Shown piece by piece: positions 47,391 to 57,522 of a DNA stretch of 64,000 nucleotides. Position 1 is the first letter of the stretch; every line of letters starts with the position of its first letter. The stretch is from Pleurocapsa minor HA4230-MV1 (GTDB taxonomy: Bacteria; Cyanobacteriota; Cyanobacteriia; Cyanobacteriales; Xenococcaceae), in the NCBI GenBank assembly GCA_019359095.1, contig JAHHHZ010000019.1, forward strand, positions 62,001 to 126,000. Direction: 5' to 3'. A program made the translations under genes and the position numbers. The notes beneath the pieces are model-generated. The model had not been told where the DNA came from, made no database searches, and saw nothing but the letters and a program-made list of their open reading frames with translations.

Positions 47391-47830
47391 CTGTTCTTAA
47401 TTGACACAAGTTAAGTGTCATTAATGATGATTTTACTTTCAACTTTATGTAATGTTTCTTATTTACTCAAGCAGCACTTTCTCGGAGTGTATAACTAGGT
47501 AAAACATAGACTTCAGTCGCGCTCTCGTAGGACGGGCAAAATTTAACAAGTAAAAACTTTTTACACATCATTTGTTTGCCCACCAACATAGATAATTCTG
47601 AGAAGAGGGATCATAAGTATAATTATTAGTATGATAAAAAAGGTGATTGGGTTAAAAGAATTGCGATCGCTCTGTTTAATATTCACAGGGAATATAGATA
47701 AAAAAATCTAATAATCTAATTTTTTTGAGGCGATCGCACTACTTTTTTATGTTTCAAGAATTAAATTAACTTTTCCAACTCTTTACTGACAAGCAAAATT
47801 AATTCATCTTAATTTTTTATATAAGTCAAA
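47391..47830. other. Non-coding gap
   Basis: 440 bases with no convincing gene. Short minus-strand frames near 47480-47560 look faintly protein-like but carry stops in every phase. One HIP1 site pair is present. Confidence 0.4.
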
Positions 47831-47980
47831 TTAACTAAGTTTGTGGTTATTAAAATTGCTTCTTAATACTGAACCAAACAAGGCAAATTCTTGTATTTTA
47901 CAACGTTCACAAAATTTAGTGATTTTGTCTGTAAGAAGCTCAATATTTTCAATAGCAATTTTACTTGGAGTTACAATCCG
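47831..47980 (-). pseudogene. Fragment of an MNT-type nucleotidyltransferase
   Basis: On the minus strand, between a TGA and a TAA, the frame reads RIVTPSKIAIENIELLTDKI then TKFCERCKIQEFALFGSVLR and SNFNNHKLS. 'LFGSVLR' followed by 'NF' is the start of the MNT nucleotidyltransferase motif (GSxxR...DxD) known from HEPN/MNT toxin-antitoxin pairs. The DxD aspartates that should follow are missing. It is a decayed piece, and the plus-strand frame at the same place is its shadow. Confidence 0.55.
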
Positions 47981-48235
47981 TCAAATTATTGTCTCAGATG
48001 GGCTTAATTTACTTTGTCCCTTCTTTAAGAAAGATCGCCTTTCTAGTTTGAGCGTGAACACTTGCCAAGACATTTTTTCTTTGTTATTGTGAATCAACTT
48101 TATATGTTTAAATATTCAATTTGCCTACTGCTACATTATTTAATTTAAGAATTAATACTCTGAAATTATTATTGCCGTCGGTAAAACATTATCAATTATT
48201 ACTATACTTTTCTGACTACATAGCAGACCAATTAA

Positions 48236-48856
48236 ATGAATTTAATCAAAGTTAAACAAGTAGTAGAAAATTTGCCATATATGAGTTTGAAAAAAGCTCA
48301 GGTGATGCAAGAGTTTATTCACCAACATAATATCTCTAGCATTTTAGAATTAGGATTTTTTCATGGAGTATCTACTTGCTATATGGCTGCTGCTCTTGAG
48401 GAAGCAGGAGGAGGTTCAATTGTATCTATAGATCTAGAAAGCGCACAAAAACGTCAACCTAATATAGAGGAGTTGTTAGAAAAATGTGGCTATTTAAATA
48501 CAGTTGAATTTTACTATGAACCTGTCTCCTATAATTGGCGCATGATGAAGCTGATTGAAGAACAAGAAAAAACCTTCGATCTTTGTTATGTTGATGGTGG
48601 TCATGATTGGTACAATACAGGGCTAGCGTTCTTTTTAGTTGATAAGCTATTGCAACCTGGAGGCTGGATGATTTTTGATGACCTCGATTGGACAATGGAA
48701 CATCTTGATGCGAAATGGGCTTTGCGTAAACCTGAAGAAGAGAGAACTACGCCACAAGTCCGCAAAGTTTGGGAATTATTAGTTAAACCCCATCCACACT
48801 ATAGTAATTTTTATGAACAAAACGGTTGGGGCTATGCGCAAAAAATAGATAGTTGA
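48236..48856 (+). CDS. Class I SAM-dependent methyltransferase (Methyltransf_24 type)
   Basis: 206 residues with the Rossmann methyltransferase motifs: ISSILELGFFHGVSTCYMAA (SAM-binding motif I, residues ~34-53), GGSIVSIDLES (motif II acidic residue), FDLCYVDGGHDW (~120-131) and LQPGGWMIFDDLDW. The VDGGH and DD positions match metal-dependent members such as CmcI and sugar O-methyltransferases. Last gene of the glycan island; likely methylates a sugar or sugar nucleotide, by context. Confidence 0.82.
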   Translation: MNLIKVKQVVENLPYMSLKKAQVMQEFIHQHNISSILELGFFHGVSTCYMAAALEEAGGGSIVSIDLESAQKRQPNIEELLEKCGYLNTVEFYYEPVSYNWRMMKLIEEQEKTFDLCYVDGGHDWYNTGLAFFLVDKLLQPGGWMIFDDLDWTMEHLDAKWALRKPEEERTTPQVRKVWELLVKPHPHYSNFYEQNGWGYAQKIDS

Positions 48857-49000
48857 AAATAGGTTAACTAAAAACTTTGATCGATTTATTAGATCTTAAG
48901 AATGCAAGCTGAGAGGCATCTAAAAATAAATAAAGAAAACCTAAAACTTTTGCAGCTATGGTTTTGGGATGTAAGTAGCATCGCAACTCTTCAAGTGAAA

Positions 49001-50104
49001 TCAACCAAAACCTTTACCTCGTTTAGACTCCAACCAAACAAATAACTCGCCATCTTGACCTCCAGCAGCTAACTGTTGACCATCGCTATCCCAAGCCAGA
49101 CAGGAAAAGCCGTGTTTAGCACCATCTAATATTTGCCCTACTTGTTTGGCTTTTGTCCACAAAACCAACCAGCCATCATCAGCAGCAGAAGCGAGTAATA
49201 AACTGTTAGGGTGAAACTGTAAGGCTTGAATTTTACTATCGTGTACAGTTAAAATATTGGCATCCCACCCATCTTCATCCTCCGCTGCTTTTTTCCAGAC
49301 AGCAATGCCTTCTACACTCGATGCTGCCAGTAAAGGAGTGTTATTTGACAATGGTTGCGACCAAGTTAAATTGGAAATCTTACCAGGAAAACCCTGCATT
49401 ACCCAAGGATGAGAACTACCATATTCTAAAACAGTGATGGTATTGTCTAAATTACCCGAAGCAATATATTTACTATCGCTAGACCAAGCAGTAACAATGC
49501 TAGCCGACGGCATCTCAATTAAAAAGGGATCATCATTCCAATTATTAGTATCCCAAATCTTGACTCCACCATCACCTGCGATCGCAATATTTGCGACCTT
49601 CGGTTGCCAAGCTAAATCTAGTACACAAGAGCTAGCGAAAGGCAATGTAGTAATCACTGTTTGGCTATCAGCGTCCCAAATTTGAACATAACGCCCTAAA
49701 CTAAAAGCTAATTGATTACAAGTAGGATGCCAACTCAGTTTATCTACCCATTTTGGCGCATTATCTAAACTAGCAATTAATTTCACTTCCTGTTCTTGTT
49801 TCCCCCTCTTTTTAAGGGGGGTAGTGGGGATCATCTCCCAAACTCTGACTTGACCATTTTGTCCCCCAGCAGCTAGAAACTTACCATCAGCGGAAAAAGC
49901 CAGACAGTCTATCGATGCTAATCCCGCAGGTAATAGATTTATGAGACTGCCATCTTGCCATAAAACTACTTCTCCCGCAGCCGAACTAGCCGCTAAAATA
50001 CCATCAGGCGACCAAGCTACTGCTGTAACATATTCCGAGAGATTACCCCGCCACTTGGGCTGAGGCTGAAATAATACTTTCCCTCTTACACCTACATCAA
50101 ACAT
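49001..50104 (-). CDS. WD40 repeat protein linked to a COG0523 GTPase
   Basis: 367 residues forming about seven WD40 blades (YVTAVAWSPDGILAASSAAG, CLAFSADGKFLAAGGQNGQV, ALQFHPNSLLLASAADDGWL, CLAWDSDGQQLAAGGQDGEL). No signal peptide or catalytic motif; a scaffold. Its start overlaps the end of the COG0523 GTPase gene by 13 bases, so the two are co-translated. The pairing suggests the propeller helps the GTPase dock on its client or sense its state; this is inferred only from the operon. Confidence 0.88.
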   Translation of the reverse strand: MFDVGVRGKVLFQPQPKWRGNLSEYVTAVAWSPDGILAASSAAGEVVLWQDGSLINLLPAGLASIDCLAFSADGKFLAAGGQNGQVRVWEMIPTTPLKKRGKQEQEVKLIASLDNAPKWVDKLSWHPTCNQLAFSLGRYVQIWDADSQTVITTLPFASSCVLDLAWQPKVANIAIAGDGGVKIWDTNNWNDDPFLIEMPSASIVTAWSSDSKYIASGNLDNTITVLEYGSSHPWVMQGFPGKISNLTWSQPLSNNTPLLAASSVEGIAVWKKAAEDEDGWDANILTVHDSKIQALQFHPNSLLLASAADDGWLVLWTKAKQVGQILDGAKHGFSCLAWDSDGQQLAAGGQDGELFVWLESKRGKGFG

Positions 50105-51060
50105 TGTTTAAAGTCCTCTCGCAGTTGGGCTTCATCCAAATTGCGTCCGATAAATACTAATTCATTCTTACGGGTTTCACCTTCTTTCCAAGGGCGATCT
50201 GCTTTACCATCAAGCAGCATATGTACTCCCTGAAAAACAAACCTTTCGTCTTCCCCAGCAATATTTAAAATGCCTTTCATGCGAAAGATATCTACCCCTT
50301 TGATTTGTAGTAGTTGACTCAACCAGTTACTTAGTTTTGGCCCATCTAATTCTCCAGATTCGACAATGGCAAAAGATTTTACCGTCTCATCGTGTTCGTG
50401 GGCAGATTCGGTTAAAAATTCAGGGTCAATTTCCAAAGCGCGGTCTAGATCGAATGCTTGCACTCCTAACAAGGCATCCATCGCTAACTCAGAGTTTTGA
50501 GTCCGATAGATTTTCGCCATCCCATTCATGCCTTTGATTTTGGTTTCCAACTCTGCCAATTCTTCAGGGCTAACCAGATCGGTTTTATTGAGAAGAATCA
50601 CATCAGCAAAAGCAATTTGTTCCTGGGCTTCATCTGCTTCCCAATGTTGTTGGATATGTTTGGCATCAACTACAGTGACGACTGCATCTAAAGCAATCTT
50701 ATCTCGCAGATCTTCATCGACAAAAAAGGTTTGAATGACAGGGGCAGGATCGGCTAAACCAGTGGTTTCAATTACCAAATGATCGAATTTATGACGACGC
50801 TTCATTAAGTTACCGATAATCCGAATCAAATCCCCACGGACTGTACAACAGATACAGCCGTTATTCATCTCAAAGATTTCTTCATCAGCATCAATCACCA
50901 GTTGGTTATCAATACCCACTTCGCCAAATTCGTTAACTATTACCGCTACTTTCTTTCCGTGTTCGTGAGTCAGTATGCGGTTGAGAAGGGTGGTTTTTCC
51001 TGCACCCAAATAGCCAGTCAGCACAGTAACGGGGACGGTATTAGTGGTTGTCGCTACCAT
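50092..51060 (-). CDS. COG0523 (CobW-like) metal-chaperone GTPase
   Basis: 322 residues. P-loop LTGYLGAGKTTLLNR (residues ~14-28), the metal-binding CICC (69-72), a TTGLADPAPV switch, NKTD guanine motif and a CobW C-terminal domain from ~225. The loop before the C-terminal domain has only a short AHEHDE stretch, unlike the long His-rich loops of two of its paralogues. COG0523 proteins deliver zinc or cobalt to client enzymes. It starts an operon with the WD40 gene; a partial Zur-like site lies upstream. Confidence 0.9.
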   Translation of the reverse strand: MVATTTNTVPVTVLTGYLGAGKTTLLNRILTHEHGKKVAVIVNEFGEVGIDNQLVIDADEEIFEMNNGCICCTVRGDLIRIIGNLMKRRHKFDHLVIETTGLADPAPVIQTFFVDEDLRDKIALDAVVTVVDAKHIQQHWEADEAQEQIAFADVILLNKTDLVSPEELAELETKIKGMNGMAKIYRTQNSELAMDALLGVQAFDLDRALEIDPEFLTESAHEHDETVKSFAIVESGELDGPKLSNWLSQLLQIKGVDIFRMKGILNIAGEDERFVFQGVHMLLDGKADRPWKEGETRKNELVFIGRNLDEAQLREDFKQCLM

Positions 51061-51083
51061 AATTTAATTCCTCAGCTCTTTTA

Positions 51084-51100
51084 GATAATGATAATCGATC
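51084..51100 (-). promoter_or_regulatory. Possible weak Zur-type site
   Basis: GATAATGATAATCGATC, 24 bases upstream of the GTPase start. One half matches the GATAATGA half of the palindromes at 53979 and 61167; the other half does not. Tentative. Confidence 0.35.
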
Positions 51101-51194
51101 TCATAAGAAGAAAAACGGTTTTTAGGATGAAAATTTACTGGCTGGAAATGAACAAATCAGGATTGTTTTAGATCTGAGGGACATTATGCGATCG

Positions 51195-52094
51195 CTAAAT
51201 AAAATGCTGAATCGCTTCTGTTACCGCTTGAGAATTCTCTTCATAAATGCCTAGAGTTCCAGATAATCTAACTGTTTGCACTGGTTCTAATGCTGCCATT
51301 GCCTCCATTTCGGCTTTTGATTTGGGTGGTGCGTTTTCTGCCAGTATTATAAATACAGGAATAGATACGGATGATAAATAGCTTAAAAATTCTTCCCTAG
51401 TCGCCACAGGATCGATCGCACCAGTAACAAAAGCAGCAGGGGCATATCTTGCGCCTTGTTTTGAGGTGATTTGGTGTTTTTGAGCGATAAATTCAGGGGT
51501 TAGTTTGGTTTCATCGACATATACGTGGCGTTTATACATCAAGCGGAGAAAAGAAGGCGTGGTGTTGAGATAGTATAACCCTTGTCCAATAATAGGCGAT
51601 CGCACTAGGTTTTTACCCCCATTTCTTACTCCATCAGGTAAACCCATCACCCGTAAAGGGCCTTGCCAAGTGGGAGCGATCAAGATTAATTTGGAGACTA
51701 GAGATTGATTATCTTGTACCAGTTTTAGAGCGTATCCTGAAGCATGACCAGCAGCAATGAGGATAATTGGAGTATTAAAAATAGATTTAACCAAATCCTG
51801 TAATAACTGTTGAAATAAAATCGGATTGTAATCTACAGGAGGACATTCCGAATCGCCAAAACCCAACCAATCTAAAACAGTAACCTGATATTGTGCAGCA
51901 AGGATATTAGCAATACTTTTCATTTCTGTGCGACTAGAAACCGTACTAAATGCAGGCAGTATTAATACAGGGTTGCCTTGTCCGATAGTTTCGTAGACGA
52001 TTTGATATTGTTTGTCTTGCCAATTCCAATTGTAAAAGTTCTTTGTCCCGCCGATATCGAAGTTAAGTTTAGTTGGATTAGTTGCTGTAGTCAT
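51195..52094 (-). CDS. Alpha/beta hydrolase fold protein, nucleophile replaced
   Basis: 299 residues. The fold is clear: NPVLILPAFSTVSSRTEM (oxyanion-hole strand), VTVLDWLGFGDSE, and the nucleophile-elbow region ILIAAGHASGYALKL. In a working elbow (GxSxG) the third position is the nucleophile; here it reads G-H-A-S-G, so the Ser is Ala. A late His-containing loop is not obvious either. Hydrolase activity is therefore doubtful; a binding role is possible. It lies inside the zinc island but faces no obvious partner. Confidence 0.75.
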   Translation of the reverse strand: MTTATNPTKLNFDIGGTKNFYNWNWQDKQYQIVYETIGQGNPVLILPAFSTVSSRTEMKSIANILAAQYQVTVLDWLGFGDSECPPVDYNPILFQQLLQDLVKSIFNTPIILIAAGHASGYALKLVQDNQSLVSKLILIAPTWQGPLRVMGLPDGVRNGGKNLVRSPIIGQGLYYLNTTPSFLRLMYKRHVYVDETKLTPEFIAQKHQITSKQGARYAPAAFVTGAIDPVATREEFLSYLSSVSIPVFIILAENAPPKSKAEMEAMAALEPVQTVRLSGTLGIYEENSQAVTEAIQHFI

Positions 52095-52209
52095 AGTGAT
52101 AGTTAATATTGAAGAGCAATCAATTTATAAGTAAAATCCTAGTAAGATATTTAACTAACCTTGTAGTTAACTTAACGCATTGATACATACTGGATATAAA
52201 ACAAAACTT

Positions 52210-52695
52210 TTAGCCAGTCTCCAAAACTTTCTCCATCAAAAAGCACCAGCCTTCATCTTCAACGATCTTAAATTCAATTCGCCGATATAGAGACTGGACT
52301 GGGTTGTCTTTGAAAACTCTTAGTTGAATTTTATCCTTTGCTCTTCTTATAGTAGTATCCTCAATAAATTTCATCAACGCAGTGCCAATCCCACGCCCTC
52401 GATATTGTTGAATCAACTGTAATGTCTCAAGATATAAGCAATTAGGCTAATTTCGCAATGACATAAAACCGATGGGGTCATTTTCATGAAACAACATAAG
52501 ATATCGTTCTGGAAACTTCGGTTCTTCGCGATGACGATTTTCGTTCCAACCAATTGTTTTGTTTAAGTAATCGTAGAAATTTTCTTTAGTTAATTCTTGA
52601 ATGAATTGTCCATCACGCTCTTTATCGCACAACTCTATGGAGATTAACCAGTTCATCTCATTTGTTGAGATTTTTAGAGTCTCGTTTTTATTCAT
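52210..52695 (-). pseudogene. GNAT acetyltransferase gene with an in-frame amber stop
   Basis: From ATG 52695 the frame gives 82 residues ending GFMSLRN, then TAG at 52447-52449, and then continues in the same frame through LYLETLQLIQQYRGRGIGTALM to the end at 52210. QYRGRGIGTAL is the acetyl-CoA-binding motif (Q/R-x-x-G-x-G/A). The whole is about 161 residues, normal for GNAT enzymes. One codon change broke it; neither half would be active alone. Substrate unknown. Confidence 0.75.
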
Positions 52696-52729
52696 TGACT
52701 ATATATCGAGAAAAAAAATTAATTAATTT

Positions 52730-53935
52730 TTAGATTACCAAACTGGGTTTAACAATTGCTGGCACAATGCGATCGCAAGCCATTTTCCCACCACCGATAT
52801 TTCTGGCTACAGGGCCAACTTGTAATGCAGCCAAACCACCCATAATAAAAAAATTCGACTTGGGTAGACGTAAATAGTTATCTAATACGGGTAAGCCGTT
52901 AACTATTTCTGTGGGATAGGCTGGAAGTATATCTTTGAGTAAAGGATGAGCTGAAGCATCAAATTTCGTACCAGTGGCTAACCAGATACGATTAAACTGA
53001 TCTTTGTTACCATCTTGACAGCTAACCTGCCAGAGATTGTGCCATTGCGCTAAACTTACTTGACAGCATTCATCAATCATAATTTTGTCTTCATTTGCTG
53101 CTTTTTTTAGTTGCAAAATCATTTCAGGAGTCATTGAACCGCCATTACGTGCTTGCTGAATTTTATGGTAACGAGTATGCCAATCTATTTCAGCATCAAA
53201 GTCTTTAAGATATTTAGGCCCTAACCAACCAGGATCGGCATCAAAGATTTTTGATTGTAATTGTTTTCTGGTCATTAACGTCACAGTGGCACCAAGATTG
53301 ATTGCACCCATAGCTAAATGACCGCTTGTTAAGCCACCACCAATAATTAAAATGCGTTCTCCTTTTAAATGAAGTCGTTGTAAATTTATCTGTTGGGAAT
53401 GAGATAACTTATCTAGGGGATAATCTGATGTAATTCTATCTACCCAATCGGGAAGCTGAACTTTACCGCTTCCTGTAGCCAGTACCACTCGCCGAGCAAT
53501 GATAGTTTCTCCCGTATTTAAAACTAATTGAAAACGAGAACAAGCAACGTGTTTAATTGGTAGAATCTGACTGACTTTGGCTCGATAAACCTTATTTTCT
53601 AACTTCCAGCGACGAATTACTTCACTACAAAAATCGTTAAATAACTCTGTTCCTGGCCTGTCGTAAGGTGGAAACAGTTCCTGATGTCTATGTTCGGCAA
53701 ATCTTCTTAATTCGTAAGGATTGGGATCGGGATGATGTACCGCAGGAGAACGAAGATAAGGAATTTGTTGAGCTGCAAATTGCTCTTGCCATTGATTCAT
53801 CCATGTCCCAGCAGAATCGAAAACCAGAAATTTATGATAGTGCTTTGCGCTTTTTTGCAGCAGGTGAGTCGTTAAAGTAAGTGCCTGAACTCCTGCGCCA
53901 ATAATAGCTATGTCTATATAGTTGGGTAATTTCAC
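52730..53935 (-). CDS. FAD/NAD(P)-binding monooxygenase-like flavoprotein
   Basis: 401 residues. N-terminal FAD site IDIAIIGAGVQALTL (residues ~7-21), an ATGSGK turn near 155 and a second dinucleotide site ILIIGGGLTSGHLAMG (~195-210) for NAD(P)H. VLDNYLRL and GLAALQVGPVARNIGGG close the FAD domain. The arrangement resembles N-hydroxylating and Baeyer-Villiger-type flavoproteins (SidA/IucD, COG4529 relatives). Substrate unknown; an N-hydroxylation in metallophore chemistry is tempting given the context but no synthetase is near. It is transcribed away from hemB and shares with it the Zur-type palindrome at 53979. Confidence 0.75.
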   Translation of the reverse strand: MKLPNYIDIAIIGAGVQALTLTTHLLQKSAKHYHKFLVFDSAGTWMNQWQEQFAAQQIPYLRSPAVHHPDPNPYELRRFAEHRHQELFPPYDRPGTELFNDFCSEVIRRWKLENKVYRAKVSQILPIKHVACSRFQLVLNTGETIIARRVVLATGSGKVQLPDWVDRITSDYPLDKLSHSQQINLQRLHLKGERILIIGGGLTSGHLAMGAINLGATVTLMTRKQLQSKIFDADPGWLGPKYLKDFDAEIDWHTRYHKIQQARNGGSMTPEMILQLKKAANEDKIMIDECCQVSLAQWHNLWQVSCQDGNKDQFNRIWLATGTKFDASAHPLLKDILPAYPTEIVNGLPVLDNYLRLPKSNFFIMGGLAALQVGPVARNIGGGKMACDRIVPAIVKPSLVI

Positions 53936-53978
53936 TCGCTAAAAATAATAATTCTGATTATCTATATCTCTATATAAT

Positions 53979-53991
53979 AATGATTATCATT
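53979..53991. promoter_or_regulatory. Zur/Fur-type operator between the flavoprotein gene and hemB
   Basis: AATGATTATCATT, a perfect 13-base palindrome (odd centre). It lies 29 bases before the hemB ATG and 44 before the flavoprotein start. The core matches the known Zur and Fur box form (GATAATGATTATCATTATC). The zinc-related neighbours favour Zur. A looser copy lies just left, around 53945-53962. Confidence 0.75.
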
Positions 53992-54013
53992 CTAATTAGC
54001 CAAATAGTAATGA

Positions 54014-55024
<1,011 letters not shown>

Positions 55025-55041
55025 TCTAATTAAAACTCGCG

Positions 55042-55118
55042 CAAAGACGGACGCGAAGCTGACGCGAGCTTGCGAGCTAACCCTTTAAAGAATCCTTTAG
55101 GACAAAGACGCAAAGACG
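55042..55118. repeat. Octamer array (CAAAGACG) split by a short dispersed repeat
   Basis: CAAAGACG at 55042-55049, then 53 bases (55050-55102), then CAAAGACG twice (55103-55118). The 53-base piece, read on the minus strand, begins TCCTAAAGGATTCTTTAAAG and ends CAGCTTCGCGTC, so it has the same ends as the repeats at 6522 and 9757. Removing it joins the octamers in exact phase. Confidence 0.8.
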
Positions 55119-55268
55119 TTTATCTCGCTTAGTTTGAGCGCGAGATTCGGCGAATTCATTTCGCCTTGAATAATCGCGCTGTTGGGGCAAAGATTTCGTA
55201 AGAAGTAATCAAGCGGACTTGATATAACTTAACTAAAGCTTTTATCAATAATAATTCTCAGGACAATA

Positions 55269-56285
55269 ATGGATACATCAATACAAGGCTTACCTGTCAC
55301 GATCATTACAGGCTTTCTCGGTAGTGGAAAAACCACTCTCCTAAACCATATTCTAACTCAACAGCAAGGATTAAAAACTGCCGTTTTAGTCAATGAATTT
55401 GGCGAAATTGGAATCGATAACGAATTAATTCTTTCTAGTGATGATGATATTGTCGAGTTAAACAACGGCTGTATCTGCTGCACAATTAACGAAGATTTAG
55501 TAAAAACCGTCCATAAGATTTTAGAACGAAGAGAACAAATAGATTATTTAGTTGTTGAAACTACAGGAGTAGCCGATCCTCTCCCTGTCGCCATAACGTT
55601 TTTGAGTGCAGAGTTACGAGGTAAAACTCGCCTAGATTCTATAATTACTGTGGTTGATTGTGATAATTTTTACACAACAGCCCAACAAAATAGTACCGCA
55701 GCCTATCAGCAAATTACCTACGGGGATATTATCTTACTTAACAAAACCGACTTAGTAGCATCAGAGGTAGTCGATCGCATTGAACAACAAATTAACCAAC
55801 ATCGTGCCGATGCTAAAATTATACGCACAGTCAAAGGAAAAGTTTCTCTCCCTCTCATTCTCAGTGTAGGCTTGTTTGCATCAGATCGCTATTTTCAAGA
55901 AGAGACAAGGGATTCTAATCATAGTCATGAAGATCATCATACCGAACACGATCGTGAACATCATCACCAGGACAAGCATCATGATCATTCCCATCATTTA
56001 GACGAGGATAGTTTTACCTCTCTTTCCTTTGAAACCGACCAACCTCTAGATATTCGCAAGTTTCAATACCTTCTCGATAATCAACTGCCTGAAGAAGTTT
56101 TCCGTGCTAAAGGTATTTTATGGTTAAAAGGAAGTCCCGCCCGTCATATTTTTCATCTCAGTGGTACAAGATTTGGGATTGAAGATGATCGATGGAAAGA
56201 TACACCTAAAAACAAATTAGTCTTTATCGGACAGAATTTAGAGACGGAGAGATTAAGAAAATTACTTGAAGCTTGTGTTGGTTGA
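55269..56285 (+). CDS. COG0523 GTPase with long His-rich loop
   Basis: 338 residues. P-loop ITGFLGSGKTTLLNH, metal motif CICC in NNGCICCTIN, switch TTGVADPLPV, guanine motif NKTD and the CobW C-terminal domain. Between the GTPase and C-terminal domains (about residues 217-248) is a dense His/Asp/Glu loop (HSHEDHHTEHDREHHHQDKH), a likely zinc store. A client is unknown. It follows hemB on the same strand after a 244-base gap holding a repeat, with only a weak Zur-like stretch at 55243-55260. Confidence 0.92.
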   Translation: MDTSIQGLPVTIITGFLGSGKTTLLNHILTQQQGLKTAVLVNEFGEIGIDNELILSSDDDIVELNNGCICCTINEDLVKTVHKILERREQIDYLVVETTGVADPLPVAITFLSAELRGKTRLDSIITVVDCDNFYTTAQQNSTAAYQQITYGDIILLNKTDLVASEVVDRIEQQINQHRADAKIIRTVKGKVSLPLILSVGLFASDRYFQEETRDSNHSHEDHHTEHDREHHHQDKHHDHSHHLDEDSFTSLSFETDQPLDIRKFQYLLDNQLPEEVFRAKGILWLKGSPARHIFHLSGTRFGIEDDRWKDTPKNKLVFIGQNLETERLRKLLEACVG

Positions 56286-56348
56286 TGTATTGGTTTAAAG
56301 AAAAGCAATCGCAAAAACTACAGCTGAATTACCGCAAAAATAAAAATT

Positions 56349-57389
56349 ATGAATCGTCTAAACTTTACCTTATCCGATGCCTTACCATCCCTCCCTAAAG
56401 TTGGTATGCCAGTAACAATTATTACTGGTTTTTTAGGTAGTGGTAAAACTACTTTACTCAATCAAATTCTCCAAAACAAAGATGATTTGAAAGTAGCTGT
56501 TTTAGTTAATGAATTTGGCGATATTAATATTGATGAGCAACTACTAATCTCGATGGAAGAAGATATGGTAGAGCTTGATAATGGTTGTATCTGTTGTACG
56601 ATCAACGATAGTTTAGTTGATGCTGTTTATCAAGTTTTAGCACGAGAGGAAAAAATAGATTATTTAGTAATTGAAACTACAGGATTAGCCGATCCGTTAC
56701 CAATTATTTTAACCTTTATCTCTACAGAATTAAAATTTTTAACGCGCCTTGATGCCGTGATTACAGTTGTGGATGCAGCAGCTTTTGATGCGAAACATTT
56801 TGAGAGCGATGCTGCCTTCAGCCAAATAAGATATGGCGACATGGTTATTTTGAATAAAATCGATTTAGCAACCAAGGATAAAATTGAAGAATTAGAAGCA
56901 TTTATAAGTGATATTAAGCCAGGATTTAGGATTTTACAGAGCGAATATGGTAAAGTTCCCCTGCCTTTAATTTTAGATCTTGGTTTAACTCAAGCAAATT
57001 ATTATCAAGACCAAATTTCTGAGTTTCAGCGCGATCGCTCTTCTTTTAATAATCATTTAGAAAACGATGGTTTTAGTTTTATTTCTTTCCAAAGCGATCG
57101 CCCTTTTGAACTGGAAAAATTTACTTATTTTTTAACAGAACAATTACCAAATAATGTATTTCGTGCCAAAGGAATATTATGGTTTCAAGAAAGCCCCTCA
57201 CGACATATTTTTCAACTGAGTGGGCCTCGCTACGATCTGCAAGCAGATGATTGGACGACTCAACCAAAAAATGAAATTGTTTTAATTGGACGTAATTTAG
57301 ATGAGTCTTTTATTAAACAACAACTTAATGACTGTTTAGTTGACTTGATTGTGCCAAATAAGTTTAGTTTGCCTAAATTACCTTTTTAA
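56349..57389 (+). CDS. COG0523 GTPase without His-rich loop
   Basis: 346 residues. P-loop ITGFLGSGKTTLLNQ, CICC in DNGCICCTIN, TTGLADPLPI, NKID and a C-terminal domain with VFRAKGILWF. It is close in sequence to the genes at 55269 and 61219, but the linker where they have His clusters reads YYQDQISEFQRDRSSFNNHL, almost free of His. It also has a ~12-residue C-terminal extension. Probably arose by local duplication and lost its metal-storage loop. It starts 63 bases after its neighbour, so an operon is likely. Confidence 0.92.
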   Translation: MNRLNFTLSDALPSLPKVGMPVTIITGFLGSGKTTLLNQILQNKDDLKVAVLVNEFGDINIDEQLLISMEEDMVELDNGCICCTINDSLVDAVYQVLAREEKIDYLVIETTGLADPLPIILTFISTELKFLTRLDAVITVVDAAAFDAKHFESDAAFSQIRYGDMVILNKIDLATKDKIEELEAFISDIKPGFRILQSEYGKVPLPLILDLGLTQANYYQDQISEFQRDRSSFNNHLENDGFSFISFQSDRPFELEKFTYFLTEQLPNNVFRAKGILWFQESPSRHIFQLSGPRYDLQADDWTTQPKNEIVLIGRNLDESFIKQQLNDCLVDLIVPNKFSLPKLPF

Positions 57390-57415
57390 GCGAAAAATTA
57401 TGCCCAAAGCGATCG

Positions 57416-57510
57416 CATTTTTGAAATACTACTTCCTATTTCCTATTTCCTATTTCCTATTTACGAGCCGATTACTACTAATGTCCTAATCTAACTTTGT
57501 ACGGCTATAC
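57416..57510. repeat. Dispersed repeat carrying a variable heptamer array, copy 2
   Basis: Same unit as 32816-32938 but with four A(C/T)TTCCT heptamers in place of eight; the 28-base difference in length is entirely in the array. It fills the gap between two converging genes. Confidence 0.85.
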
Positions 57511-57522
57511 AAGCTTTGTTGG

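Noticed and set aside
47480-47600. A further protein relic on the minus strand (VYVLPSYTLRE-like frame)
   Set aside because: Too short, interrupted in all phases, and I cannot match it to a family.
47841-48092. An 83-codon plus-strand frame in the gap after the methyltransferase
   Set aside because: It is antisense to the MNT nucleotidyltransferase relic, and the minus strand is the one with recognisable protein.
1985-52449. Genome-wide reading of TAG as an amino acid, suggested by in-frame TAG in the frames at 1901 and 52210
   Set aside because: Several intact genes here end in TAG (pixL, the CheW-like gene, DUF1802, the RTX gene), so TAG works as a normal stop; single mutations explain the two cases better.
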